Origin: Desulfovibrio sp.
Lineage (GTDB): Bacteria; Desulfobacterota; Desulfovibrionia; Desulfovibrionales; Desulfovibrionaceae
Assembly (NCBI GenBank): GCA_016218665.1
Contig: JACRDI010000020.1
Coordinates: 1 to 64,000, forward strand
Length of the DNA: 64,000 bases
Direction: 5' to 3'
In this document: positions 18,974 to 26,852 of the stretch, in pieces
Layout of the letters: each line of letters starts with the position of its first letter
How positions within the stretch are numbered: the stretch's first letter is position 1
The notes under the pieces: generated by a model
What the model saw: the letters and a program-made list of their open reading frames with translations, nothing else
Databases searched by the model: none
What the model was told of the DNA's origin: nothing
Made by a program: the position numbers and the translations under genes

Positions 18974-19699
18974 ATGACCAAGGCCACCCCCATCCTCGAA
19001 CTGAAGAACGTCACGTCCGCCTATGGCCGCATCAAGGCCATCAGCGAGGTCTCCCTCAAGGTCTACCCCGGCGAGGTGGTGAGCATCATCGGCGCCAACG
19101 GCGCCGGCAAGAGCACCACCCTCATGAGCATCTGCGGGGTGCTCAAGCCCGTTTCCGGCGAGGTCTGGTACGACGGCGCGCGCATCGACGGCCTGGCGGC
19201 CGACCTGCTGCCCTCCCGCGGCCTGTGCCAGGTGCCGGAGGGCCGGCGCATCTTCCCCCGGCTGACGGTGGAAGAGAACCTGGACATGGGGGCCTTCTTC
19301 CGCACGGACAAGGACGGCATGGAGCACGACAAGAACCGCGTGTTCCAGATGTTTCCCATCCTGCTGGAGCGCCGCAAGCAGCACGGCGGCACCCTCTCCG
19401 GCGGCGAGCAGCAGATGCTGGCCATGGGCCGGGCCCTCATGAGCCGCCCCAAGCTGCTGCTGCTGGACGAGCCCAGCCTGGGCCTGGCCCCGCTCATCGT
19501 GCAGCAGATCTTCCGCATCATCCAGGAGATCAACGAGGTGGACGGCGTGACCGTGGTGCTGGTGGAGCAGAACGCCAACCTGGCCCTCAAGAGCTCCAGC
19601 CGGGGCTATGTGCTGGAGACCGGCAACGTGGTCATGGAGGACGACGCCCAGGCCCTGCTGGCCAACCCGGCCATCCGCGCGGCCTACCTGGGCGAATAG
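18974..19699 (+). CDS. livF: Branched-chain amino acid ABC transporter ATP-binding protein LivF
   Basis: 241 residues. Walker A GANGAGKST, signature LSGGEQQMLAMGRAL, Walker B LLLDEPSLGLAP, H-loop LVEQNA. It pairs with LivG. GAGGAGAAGG precedes the ATG at 18974, 3 bases after livM. Last gene of livGKHMF; a strong terminator follows at 19782-19813. Confidence 0.95.
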   Translation: MTKATPILELKNVTSAYGRIKAISEVSLKVYPGEVVSIIGANGAGKSTTLMSICGVLKPVSGEVWYDGARIDGLAADLLPSRGLCQVPEGRRIFPRLTVEENLDMGAFFRTDKDGMEHDKNRVFQMFPILLERRKQHGGTLSGGEQQMLAMGRALMSRPKLLLLDEPSLGLAPLIVQQIFRIIQEINEVDGVTVVLVEQNANLALKSSSRGYVLETGNVVMEDDAQALLANPAIRAAYLGE

Positions 19700-19709
19700 C
19701 CGAGGTTGG

Positions 19710-19746
19710 GAACAGCCTGCGAACAGCCCAGGAACAGGTTGCGAAC
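19710..19746. promoter_or_regulatory. Tandem SOS-like operators: four GAAC motifs at 11-bp spacing
   Basis: GAACAG begins at 19710, 19721, 19732 and 19743, exactly 11 bp apart, giving three overlapping GAAC-N7-GAAC units (GTTC-N7-GTTC on the other strand). This is the direct-repeat LexA box known from Alphaproteobacteria, and umuDC follows. A caveat is that the liv terminator and the apparent umuD promoter lie downstream of the array, so repression of that promoter would have to act from about 110 bp away. Confidence 0.5.
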
Positions 19747-19781
19747 AGGATTTTCAACAGTTTCGTTCAAACGGCATTCAT

Positions 19782-19813
19782 GGCGGCATCCGGCAAGGGT
19801 GCCGCCTTTTTTT
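19782..19813 (+). terminator. Intrinsic terminator of the liv operon
   Basis: GGCGGCA (19782-19788) pairs with TGCCGCC (19800-19806), followed by seven T residues. Confidence 0.85.
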
Positions 19814-19853
19814 ATCGCAAGCGCGCGGCCATCGCCGGACCGCTGGCCCGGTC

Positions 19854-19882
19854 TTGACCCCTGCCCGACCCTCCCGTAGCGT
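19854..19882 (+). promoter_or_regulatory. Promoter of umuDC
   Basis: TTGACC (19854-19859), 17-base spacer, TAGCGT (19877-19882). Six bases separate the -10 box from the umuD ATG, so transcription would start at or next to the start codon. Confidence 0.55.
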
Positions 19883-19888
19883 GCCCCC

Positions 19889-20353
19889 ATGACACTGCGC
19901 ACCACCGCCATACGCAGCCTGGGAGGCCTTGAGATCCTGGGCACCACGGACCCCGACGCCGCCGTGAAGCTTGCGCTGCCCCTGCTGCTTGCGGGCGTGC
20001 AGGCGGGCTTCCCCTCCCCGGCGGACGACTTCATCGACAAGCGGCTGGACCTGAACGAGCACCTCATAAGCCACCCGGCGGCCACGTTCTTCGTGCGCGC
20101 CGTGGGCGACTCCATGCTCGGCGCAGGCATCCACGACGGCGACCTCATCATCGTGGACCGGGCCGTGGAGGCGCACGCCGGCAAGGTGGTCATGGCCGCC
20201 ATCGGCGGCGAGCTGACCTTGAAGCGCCTGGAGCGCAAGGGCGAGCGCCTGCTGCTGGCCCCGGCCAACCCGGACTATCCCAGCTTCGACGTCACCGACC
20301 GCGAAGACTTCGAGATCTGGGGCGTGGCCACCCACGTCATCCACAGGCTCTAG
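19889..20353 (+). CDS. umuD: UmuD-like S24 family protein (Pol V accessory subunit)
   Basis: 154 residues. The self-cleavage site QAGFPSPADD lies near residues 37-46 (Ala-Gly), the catalytic serine is in VRAVGDSMLGAGI and the lysine in KVVMAAIGGELTLKRL, as in LexA/UmuD. There is no N-terminal HTH domain, so it is UmuD rather than LexA. RecA-stimulated cleavage would convert it to UmuD', which activates UmuC. It is followed after 11 bases by umuC. No SD is present before the ATG at 19889. Confidence 0.92.
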   Translation: MTLRTTAIRSLGGLEILGTTDPDAAVKLALPLLLAGVQAGFPSPADDFIDKRLDLNEHLISHPAATFFVRAVGDSMLGAGIHDGDLIIVDRAVEAHAGKVVMAAIGGELTLKRLERKGERLLLAPANPDYPSFDVTDREDFEIWGVATHVIHRL

Positions 20354-20364
20354 CCCGATCTGCC

Positions 20365-21630
20365 ATGCCCCTCTACGCCCTGGTGGACTGCAACAACTTC
20401 TACGCCTCCTGCGAACGTCTGTTCCGCCCGGAGCTGAAGCGCACGCCCATCGTGGTCTTGTCGAACAACGACGGCTGCGTCATCTCGCGCTCATCCGAGG
20501 CCAAGGCCCTGGGCATCCCCATGGCCGCGCCCGCCTTCCAGTGGGAGCACGCGTTCCGCAGGCACGGCGTGGCGGTGTTCTCCAGCAACTACGCCCTGTA
20601 CGGCGACCTCTCCGCGCGCGTCATGAGCGTGCTGGAGGACATGGCCCCGCGCGTGGAGGTCTACTCCATCGACGAGGCCTTCCTTGACCTCACCGGCGTG
20701 GCCGACGCCGAGACCCTGTGCCGCGCCCTCCGCGAACGCGTTGCCAGGCACACCGGCATCCCGGTGTCCATCGGCATCGCGCGGACCAAGACCCTGGCCA
20801 AGCTGGCCGCGGGCCGGGCCAAGAAACGGCCGGAGCACGAAGGGGTCTTCCGCCTGGACGAGGCGGACCGCGAAGGACTGCTGGCCGCCACGGAGGCGGG
20901 CGAGGTGTGGGGCGTCGGCCACCGCAGCGCCAAGCGGCTTGCCGCGCGCGGGGTGCGCACCGCCCTGGACTTCATCCGCCTGCCCCAGCAGTGGGTGCGC
21001 ACGGAGCTGACCGTGACGGGCCTGCACATCCAGCTGGAGCTCAAGGGCATTTCCTGCCTGGACATGGCCGCCGCCCCGGCCCCGCGCCGCAGCGTGCTCT
21101 GCTCGCGCTCCTTCGGCCAGCTCATAGAGGACAGGGAGCACCTGCGCGAGGCCGTGTGCAGCTTCGCCGCGCGCGCGGCGGAAAAGCTGCGCCGGGCCGG
21201 GCTGGAGGCCCAGGCCGTGCAGGTCTTCGTCCTCACCCCGCGCCACAGGCAGGAGCTGCCCCAGCACCAGGGGCAAGCCACCATCGGCCTGCCGCTGCCC
21301 TCGGACTTCACCCCGGAGATCGTGGACGCCGCCCTGCGCGGGCTGGACGAGGCCTTCCGCGAGGGCTTCGCCTACCTGAAGGCCGGGGTGGTGCTGCTGG
21401 GCCTTACGCCGGCCAGCGCGCGGCAGCGCTCACTGCTGGACCTGCCGCCCGAGGAACGCCAGCGCCGCCGGGCGCTTACGGCGGTCATGGACGCGGTGAA
21501 CGCGCGCCACGGCCGGGGAGCCCTGCGCCTGGCCCTGAGCGCCGCGCCGGACCGGCCCTGGCACATGCGCCAGCACCGTCGCAGCCCCCGCTACACCACC
21601 AATTGGGACGAGCTGCCGCGCGTGGGCTAG
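20365..21630 (+). CDS. umuC: DNA polymerase V catalytic subunit UmuC
   Basis: 421 residues; Y-family translesion polymerase. Palm motifs ALVDCNNFYASCERLF (metal-binding Asp), SNNDGCVISRSSEAKALGI and YSIDEAFLDLTG, then a helix-hairpin-helix region and the UmuC-specific C-terminal domain (DUF4113-like end QHRRSPRYTTNWDELP). The YTTNWDELPRV ending is typical of UmuC and distinguishes it from DinB. Last gene of the umuDC operon; a terminator follows. Confidence 0.96.
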   Translation: MPLYALVDCNNFYASCERLFRPELKRTPIVVLSNNDGCVISRSSEAKALGIPMAAPAFQWEHAFRRHGVAVFSSNYALYGDLSARVMSVLEDMAPRVEVYSIDEAFLDLTGVADAETLCRALRERVARHTGIPVSIGIARTKTLAKLAAGRAKKRPEHEGVFRLDEADREGLLAATEAGEVWGVGHRSAKRLAARGVRTALDFIRLPQQWVRTELTVTGLHIQLELKGISCLDMAAAPAPRRSVLCSRSFGQLIEDREHLREAVCSFAARAAEKLRRAGLEAQAVQVFVLTPRHRQELPQHQGQATIGLPLPSDFTPEIVDAALRGLDEAFREGFAYLKAGVVLLGLTPASARQRSLLDLPPEERQRRRALTAVMDAVNARHGRGALRLALSAAPDRPWHMRQHRRSPRYTTNWDELPRVG

Positions 21631-21728
21631 TGGAGCTGCAAGACGTTGTTCACAACCTGCCCGCTGCGGCTGATTGGCGGGTTATTCTGCAACGCAGCAT
21701 GATTACGGGAAGAGTTGTACCCGTTGAG

Positions 21729-21759
21729 CCAGCGGGGCGCCCCGCTGGTTCTTTCACTT
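21729..21759 (+). terminator. Terminator after umuC
   Basis: CCAGCGGGG and CCCCGCTGG form a stem with a 2-base spacer (4-base loop if the last pair opens), followed by TTCTTTCACTT. Confidence 0.6.
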
Positions 21760-22009
21760 GAGCCGCCGCGGCTGGCGGCATAGATTTACTCCCTTGAGGG
21801 CCTGCTCCGAAACAGGGCGGTCGGCGCGGACAGAGCGTTCCTCCACTTGGGCCGGCTGCCCCGGCTCGGCCAAGACCTGCCGGCCAAGACCTGCCGGCCG
21901 CAACGCCCGACAGGCCCCACCCGCCATCCCCACTTGCGGATGATTGCGCAGGCAACGCTCACCGCGACACCGGCAGAGGCTGCCCCCCATTGAAACCCCG
22001 AAGGGGGGG
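21760..22009. other. Intergenic region without a supported gene
   Basis: Between the umuC terminator and the stop of the MBL-fold gene I see no ORF with family motifs. It contains two tandem copies of CGGCCAAGACCTGC (21867-21894). Near the right end, a CCCC-TTCG-GGGG hairpin (minus strand, 21994-22009, followed by TTTC) may weakly terminate the MBL gene. Composition is a little less codon-like than its neighbours; it could be decayed coding DNA. Confidence 0.4.
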
Positions 22010-22636
22010 CTAGAGCATGTCGTGCAGGAAGAAGGGATTGTGGGTGCGCTCGGCGGCCACCGTGGTTTCCAGCCCGTGGCCGGAATAGAGCACCGTGTCG
22101 TCCGGCAGGGTGAAGATCTGCGAGAGCACGGACTCCTTCAGCTGGGCGCTGCTGCCGCCGGGAAAGTCCGTCCGGCCCACGGAGCGGTAGAAGATGAGGT
22201 CGCCCACGAAGGCCGCCCCGGCCTCCGGGAAGTAGTAGGTGACGCTGCCCGGCGTATGGCCCGGCGTGGCCAGGCAGCGGCACTCCAGGCCGATGAACTC
22301 TTGCCTGCCCACGGGGGCGGCAACGCGCTCGAAGGGCTCCACCTGGGGGAAGCCGTACACCCCGCCTTTGCCCAGCTCGGTCTCCATCAGGTAGGTGTCG
22401 CCCTTGGGGGCCAGCACCGGCGCGCCCGTGGCCTTGGCGAGCGCCGCGCAGCCGTAGATGTGGTCGAAGTGCAGGTGCGTCACCAGGATGTGCCTGAGGG
22501 CAAGCTTCTCCGCGCGCAGGAAGTCCAGCACCTCGGCCGGGTCGCCGCCGGGATCCACGACCAGGGCCTGGCCGCCGTGGTCCAGCACGTAGCAGTTGGT
22601 TTCCAGGGGACCCAGGGAATAGCTGGTGATGCGCAT
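22010..22636 (-). CDS. MBL-fold metallo-hydrolase (glyoxalase II-like)
   Basis: 208 residues. Metal-binding THLHFDH (HxHxDH), later histidines in TPGHTPGS and the C-terminal SGHGLETT, and the conserved Asp in FVGDLIFYRSVGRTDFPGG. It begins with the short pattern ITSYSLGPLETNCYVL seen in the YcbL-type small glyoxalase II group, which lacks the C-terminal domain of GloB. It probably hydrolyses a thioester such as S-lactoylglutathione or an analogue; the substrate is not proven. The ATG at 22636 has GGAGG 6 bases upstream. Confidence 0.9.
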   Translation of the reverse strand: MRITSYSLGPLETNCYVLDHGGQALVVDPGGDPAEVLDFLRAEKLALRHILVTHLHFDHIYGCAALAKATGAPVLAPKGDTYLMETELGKGGVYGFPQVEPFERVAAPVGRQEFIGLECRCLATPGHTPGSVTYYFPEAGAAFVGDLIFYRSVGRTDFPGGSSAQLKESVLSQIFTLPDDTVLYSGHGLETTVAAERTHNPFFLHDML

Positions 22637-22676
22637 GCAAAGCCTCCGCGATGATGTGGCGCGCTGATGTGGCCGG

Positions 22677-22705
22677 AAGGTAGCCTCGCAAAAACATCTT
22701 GACAA
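22677..22705 (-). promoter_or_regulatory. Promoter of the MBL-fold gene
   Basis: On the minus strand TTGTCA (22700-22705), a 17-base spacer and TACCTT (22677-22682), about 40 bases upstream of the ATG. Confidence 0.55.
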
Positions 22706-22769
22706 GCCTCTTCACAACCCCCCAGAGTTTTGGCTGGATAAGTAGTAATCAATGCTAGAGGAGGTCGCA

Positions 22770-23513
22770 GTGAGATTCCCCCCGAATACCGACTCCAAGC
22801 GAAGAAGCCTGCTGAAATTTCTGGCCGGCGGGGCGGTGGTCATCGGCACCGGCCTGTGGAACCTGCTGCCTGCCTGCGCGCGCCAGGCCATAGCCTCCCG
22901 CTTCCGCACGAACACCGTGGAAAAGAAGAACTTCCGCTTCGACCCGGCTCGCGGCGAAATCGTCTGGAAGGACGGCCGTCGGGAACCCTACCGGCTGGTC
23001 CTGGACGGGCTTGTGGAGACCCCGGCCTCCCTCACCTACGCGCAGCTGCGCGCCCTGCCGCAACTCCAGCGCACCATCGATTTCCACTGCGTGGAGGGCT
23101 GGAGCGTTGAGAACGTGCCCTGGGGCGGCGTGGCCTATCGGGATCTCTTCGCCAAGGTGAAGATCTCGCCGCAGGCCAAGTACGCCGTGTTCCACGCCCT
23201 GGGCCAGACCGAGTCCCTCGGCGGCCTGACGCACTATGTGGAAAGCCTGCCCCTGCGCGACCTGATGAACCCGGCCATGAACACCCTGCTGGCCCTGGAC
23301 ATGGACGGCGCGCCCCTGACCGACGAGCGGGGCGCCCCGGCGCGGGCCGTCAGCCCCTTCGACCTGGGCTACAAAGGCTGCAAGTTCGTGACGCGGGTGG
23401 AGTTCACCGCCGAACCCACCCTCGGCTGGTGGACCCGGGCCAATCCCATCTACGGGGTGTACGCCCCGGTGGAGAAGAGCCGCCTGCGCACTCCGGATCC
23501 GAGAGGCGGTTGA
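22770..23513 (+). CDS. Tat-exported molybdopterin-dependent oxidoreductase (sulfite oxidase/MsrP-like)
   Basis: About 247 residues. The N-terminus has a Tat signal (SKRRSLLKFLAGGAVVIG) with Arg-Arg and a short hydrophobic core, so the cofactor-loaded enzyme is exported folded. The sulfite-oxidase-type Mo domain shows the molybdenum-ligand cysteine in IDFHCVEGWS and the later DLGYKGCKFVTRVEF segment. MsrP repairs oxidised methionines in the periplasm with the MsrQ membrane partner; no msrQ is adjacent, so the substrate is open. The GTG at 22770 is preferred because AGGAGGT lies 4 bases upstream; an ATG at 22752 would swallow that box. Confidence 0.85.
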   Translation: MRFPPNTDSKRRSLLKFLAGGAVVIGTGLWNLLPACARQAIASRFRTNTVEKKNFRFDPARGEIVWKDGRREPYRLVLDGLVETPASLTYAQLRALPQLQRTIDFHCVEGWSVENVPWGGVAYRDLFAKVKISPQAKYAVFHALGQTESLGGLTHYVESLPLRDLMNPAMNTLLALDMDGAPLTDERGAPARAVSPFDLGYKGCKFVTRVEFTAEPTLGWWTRANPIYGVYAPVEKSRLRTPDPRGG

Positions 23514-23664
23514 TTCCGCCTCATTGTCCAGATTTGTCAAACCGGCGCGGTTTGCATGTTTTTCCGTCCAGGCAGTACCCAGGCTTGCGAAAATAATGTA
23601 TAGAGAAACACCCGGTTGAGATAGGCACAAGAAAACCGCAGCATTGCAGCACCGTTGAGGCCAG

Positions 23665-26600
23665 ATGACCCTTCGCAAGGCCACCATACTCTACATTTGC
23701 CTGGGCACGACGGCCCTGCTTGGCCTCATTTCCCTGGCCACGCATCTGGTCATCGACTCCACCTTCGAAGGGCTTGAGCGCGACCAGGCCGTGCGCAACA
23801 TCGAGCGCGCGCGCAACGCCGTGAACCAGGAGATCCGCAGCCTGGACGAGATCATGGTGGACTGGGCCGTGTGGGACGATTCCGAGCGGTTCATGCGCGG
23901 TCAGGGCAAGGACTTCGTCGAGTCGAACCTCAACGACCGCACGCTGAACTCCCTGCGTCTGGCCGCCATCGTCTTTCTGGACACCAAGGGCGGAGTGAAG
24001 CTTGCCCGCGGCTTCAACCCCGTGCAGGGAGTGCCCGCCAAGCTGCCGGAAGGGCTCATGCAGCAGCTGGTCGTCGGCTCTCCGCTGCTCAGGGCCCGCA
24101 ACATAGAGGACCGGGTCAACGGGCTGGTGCTGTTGCCGCAGGGCCCCATGTTCGCGGCCAGCTGCCCCATCACCAAGAGCGACGGCCTGGGCCCCCCGGT
24201 CGGCACCCTGGTCATGCTCCGCCCGCTGACGCCCGACCTTGCGACGGGCATCGCCGAGCGCGTGCGCCTGCCCCTGACGCTGGAGCGCGCCGACGCCCCC
24301 CTCCCGGCGGACATCGTCCCCCTGGCCAAGGGGCAGACCGGAGGCATGCTCGCCGGGCCGATCGCCGGCGACCTGTACTGCGCCACGCTGGTGCTGCCGG
24401 ACCTCTGGGGCTATCCGGCCCTCCGGCTCATCCTGCGCGATACGCGCGAGATTGTGACCAAGGGCGACCGCGCCATGGATCTGGCCCACGCCTGGACCAT
24501 CCTGGGCACCCTGGCAAGCTTCGCCGTGCTGCTGTTCTTCCTGGAACGCCGCGTGCTGCGCCGCCTGGCCACCCTCAACGCCCAGGTGGAGGCCATCGGC
24601 GCCGACGCAGGAGACGCCGACTCCCAGGACCGCTGCCAGCTGCCCGCGCCCCTTGGCCGGGTGGACGTGCCCGGCTCGGACGAGCTGGCCCTGCTGGCCC
24701 AGCGCATCAACGGCGCCCTTGCCGAGCTGGAGCGCTCGCGCCACAACCTTACGGAGCAGTGCCGGCTGACGCAGGAGCAGGAGAGCTATCTGCAGCAGCT
24801 GCTCGACTCCATCCAGGCCGGCGTCATCCTGGTGGACCCGGAAACGCACCTCATCCGCGAGGTGAACGCCTTTGCCGCGCAAAGCGCGGGCCGCAAGCGG
24901 GACGACATCGTGGGCAGGCTCTGCCACGGCTTCATTTGCCCCAACGCGGAGGGCAAGTGCCCGGTGACCGACCTCGGCCAGTCCGGCGACCAGGCCGTGC
25001 GCCGGCTCATCCGCGCCGACGGCTCCGAGCTTCCGGTGCTCAAGAGCGTGTCCACCATCGAGCGCAGCGGCAAGCCCCTGCTGCTGGAGACTTTCATCGA
25101 CGTGGGCGAGCTGCAGCAGGCCCAGGAGGCGCTCCGGCAGTCGGAGGAGACCTACCGCGCGGTGTTCATGAACACCGGCACGGCCACCATGCTCATCGAG
25201 GCCGACACCACCATCACCCTGGCCAACCAGGAGTTCGAGAAGCTCTCCGGCTACAGCCGCGAGGAAATCGAGGGCAAGCGCCGCTGGACGGAGTTCTTCG
25301 CCCCGCGCGACGTGGCCTGGATGCTCCAGCACCACGTGAAGCGCCGCCAGTCGCCGGAGCTGGCCCCGCGCAACTACGAGGCCCACTTCATCACCCACCG
25401 CGGGGAGGAGCGCATCGTGGTCCTCACCGTGGGCATGATTCCCGGCACGGCCATCAGCGTGGCCTCCATCGAGGACATCACCGAGCGCAAGCAGGCCGAG
25501 GAGCAGCTGCGCCACCAGGCCTTCCACGACAGCCTCACCGGGCTGCCCAACCGCCAGCTGCTGCACGACCGCCTGGACCGCGCCATGGAGTCCGCCCGGA
25601 GGGAAGGCGAGCAAATCGCCGTATTTCTGCTGGACATGGACCGCTTCAAGGACGTGAACGACTCCCTGGGCCATTCCGCGGGCGACAGGCTGCTCAAGCT
25701 CGTGGCCGGACGACTGGAGCAGGCCGTGCGCCGCAGCGACACCGTGGCCCGCCTCGGCGGCGACGAGTTCGTGCTTGTGGTGGACGGCCCCGGCGGCCAG
25801 GACATGGCGCGCGAAGTGGCCGAACACCTGCTGGAGAGCTTCGCCCAGCCCTTTGAACTGGACGGCATGAGCCTGCACGTGCGGCTGTCGCTGGGCATCG
25901 CGCTGTTCCCCGTCCACGGCGAAACGCCCGAGGAACTTCTGAAGAACGCCGACCTGGCCATGTACCAGGCCAAGGAGGGCGGCCGGAACACTTACGCCTT
26001 CTTCACCAAGGAGTTGAACGACCAGGTGCTGCGCCGCCTGGCCGTGGAGGCCGGCCTGCGCCGCGCCCTGGCCACCGGCGGCATCGAGGTGTTCTACCAG
26101 CCCAAGGTGTCCGAGCCGGGCGGCCGCATCACCGGGGCCGAGGCCCTGGTGCGCTGGCGGCGCGAGGACGGCACCCTCGTTCCCCCGGCGGAGTTCATCT
26201 CCGTGGCCGAGGACACGGGCCTCATCATCCCCCTCTCCCGCCACGTCATCACCACGGCCGGCCGCCAGGTGATGGAATGGCGCAAGAGCGGGCACAAGGA
26301 CTTCACGGTGGCCGTGAACCTCTCGCCCCGGCAGTTCCTGAACGCCGGGCTGGAGAACCGCATCCGCGCCGTGCTGGAGCAGAACGGCACCCCGCCGGAG
26401 GCCATGGAGTTCGAGATCACCGAGAACCTGCTGGTGGACAACCGGCCAGAGACCATCGCCACCCTGGCCGCCTTGAGCGACATGGGCTCCACCGTCGTGC
26501 TGGACGACTTCGGCAAGGAGTATTCGTCGCTCTCCTACATCAAGAAGCTGCCGGTGCAGGGCATCAAGATCGACCGCTCCTTCATCGACGGCCTGCCCGA

Positions 26601-26817
26601 AGACGAGGACGACGCCAGCATCGTGCGCTCGGTGCTCTCCCTGGCCCAGGGGCTGGAGCTGCGCGTGGTGGCCGAGGGCGTGGAAACCAGGCAGCAGCGG
26701 GACTTCCTGCTCTCCCTGGGCTGCACGGAGTTCCAGGGCTACCTTTTCAGCAGGCCCATCTCCACCCTTGACATGACGGAGCTTCTGGCGCAGGCCAACC
26801 CCTTCGCCGATCTCTAG
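23665..26817 (+). CDS. Membrane sensor with CHASE4, PAS, PAS, GGDEF and EAL domains
   Basis: 1050 residues. TM1 lies at ~8-28, then a periplasmic CHASE4-like domain (EIMVDWAVWDDSERF) and TM2 at ~273-293. Two PAS domains follow (~380-490 and ~495-610); the first carries CHGFICPNAEGKCPVTD with conserved cysteines. Next are a diguanylate cyclase domain with an intact GGDEF (~697) and a phosphodiesterase domain with EALVRW (~825) and DDFGKEYSSL. Both active sites look complete, so it may make or break c-di-GMP depending on signal. GAGG lies before the ATG. It is the longest gene here and appears monocistronic. Confidence 0.93.
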   Translation: MTLRKATILYICLGTTALLGLISLATHLVIDSTFEGLERDQAVRNIERARNAVNQEIRSLDEIMVDWAVWDDSERFMRGQGKDFVESNLNDRTLNSLRLAAIVFLDTKGGVKLARGFNPVQGVPAKLPEGLMQQLVVGSPLLRARNIEDRVNGLVLLPQGPMFAASCPITKSDGLGPPVGTLVMLRPLTPDLATGIAERVRLPLTLERADAPLPADIVPLAKGQTGGMLAGPIAGDLYCATLVLPDLWGYPALRLILRDTREIVTKGDRAMDLAHAWTILGTLASFAVLLFFLERRVLRRLATLNAQVEAIGADAGDADSQDRCQLPAPLGRVDVPGSDELALLAQRINGALAELERSRHNLTEQCRLTQEQESYLQQLLDSIQAGVILVDPETHLIREVNAFAAQSAGRKRDDIVGRLCHGFICPNAEGKCPVTDLGQSGDQAVRRLIRADGSELPVLKSVSTIERSGKPLLLETFIDVGELQQAQEALRQSEETYRAVFMNTGTATMLIEADTTITLANQEFEKLSGYSREEIEGKRRWTEFFAPRDVAWMLQHHVKRRQSPELAPRNYEAHFITHRGEERIVVLTVGMIPGTAISVASIEDITERKQAEEQLRHQAFHDSLTGLPNRQLLHDRLDRAMESARREGEQIAVFLLDMDRFKDVNDSLGHSAGDRLLKLVAGRLEQAVRRSDTVARLGGDEFVLVVDGPGGQDMAREVAEHLLESFAQPFELDGMSLHVRLSLGIALFPVHGETPEELLKNADLAMYQAKEGGRNTYAFFTKELNDQVLRRLAVEAGLRRALATGGIEVFYQPKVSEPGGRITGAEALVRWRREDGTLVPPAEFISVAEDTGLIIPLSRHVITTAGRQVMEWRKSGHKDFTVAVNLSPRQFLNAGLENRIRAVLEQNGTPPEAMEFEITENLLVDNRPETIATLAALSDMGSTVVLDDFGKEYSSLSYIKKLPVQGIKIDRSFIDGLPEDEDDASIVRSVLSLAQGLELRVVAEGVETRQQRDFLLSLGCTEFQGYLFSRPISTLDMTELLAQANPFADL

Positions 26818-26852
26818 CCGACCTCCAGCACCGCCCAGCACAAGGACCGCCC

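Noticed and set aside
21760-22009. Possible decayed transposase or tRNA between umuC and the MBL gene
   Set aside because: No cloverleaf, no terminal inverted repeats and no recognisable transposase motif; only short direct repeats are visible.
23521-26841. A 1106-codon open frame on the minus strand opposite the GGDEF/EAL gene, and similar long frames opposite ppiD, aconitase, cstA and asnB
   Set aside because: They mirror a real gene in a high-GC genome, have low-complexity His/Gly/Ala/Gln-rich translations, and show no family motifs.
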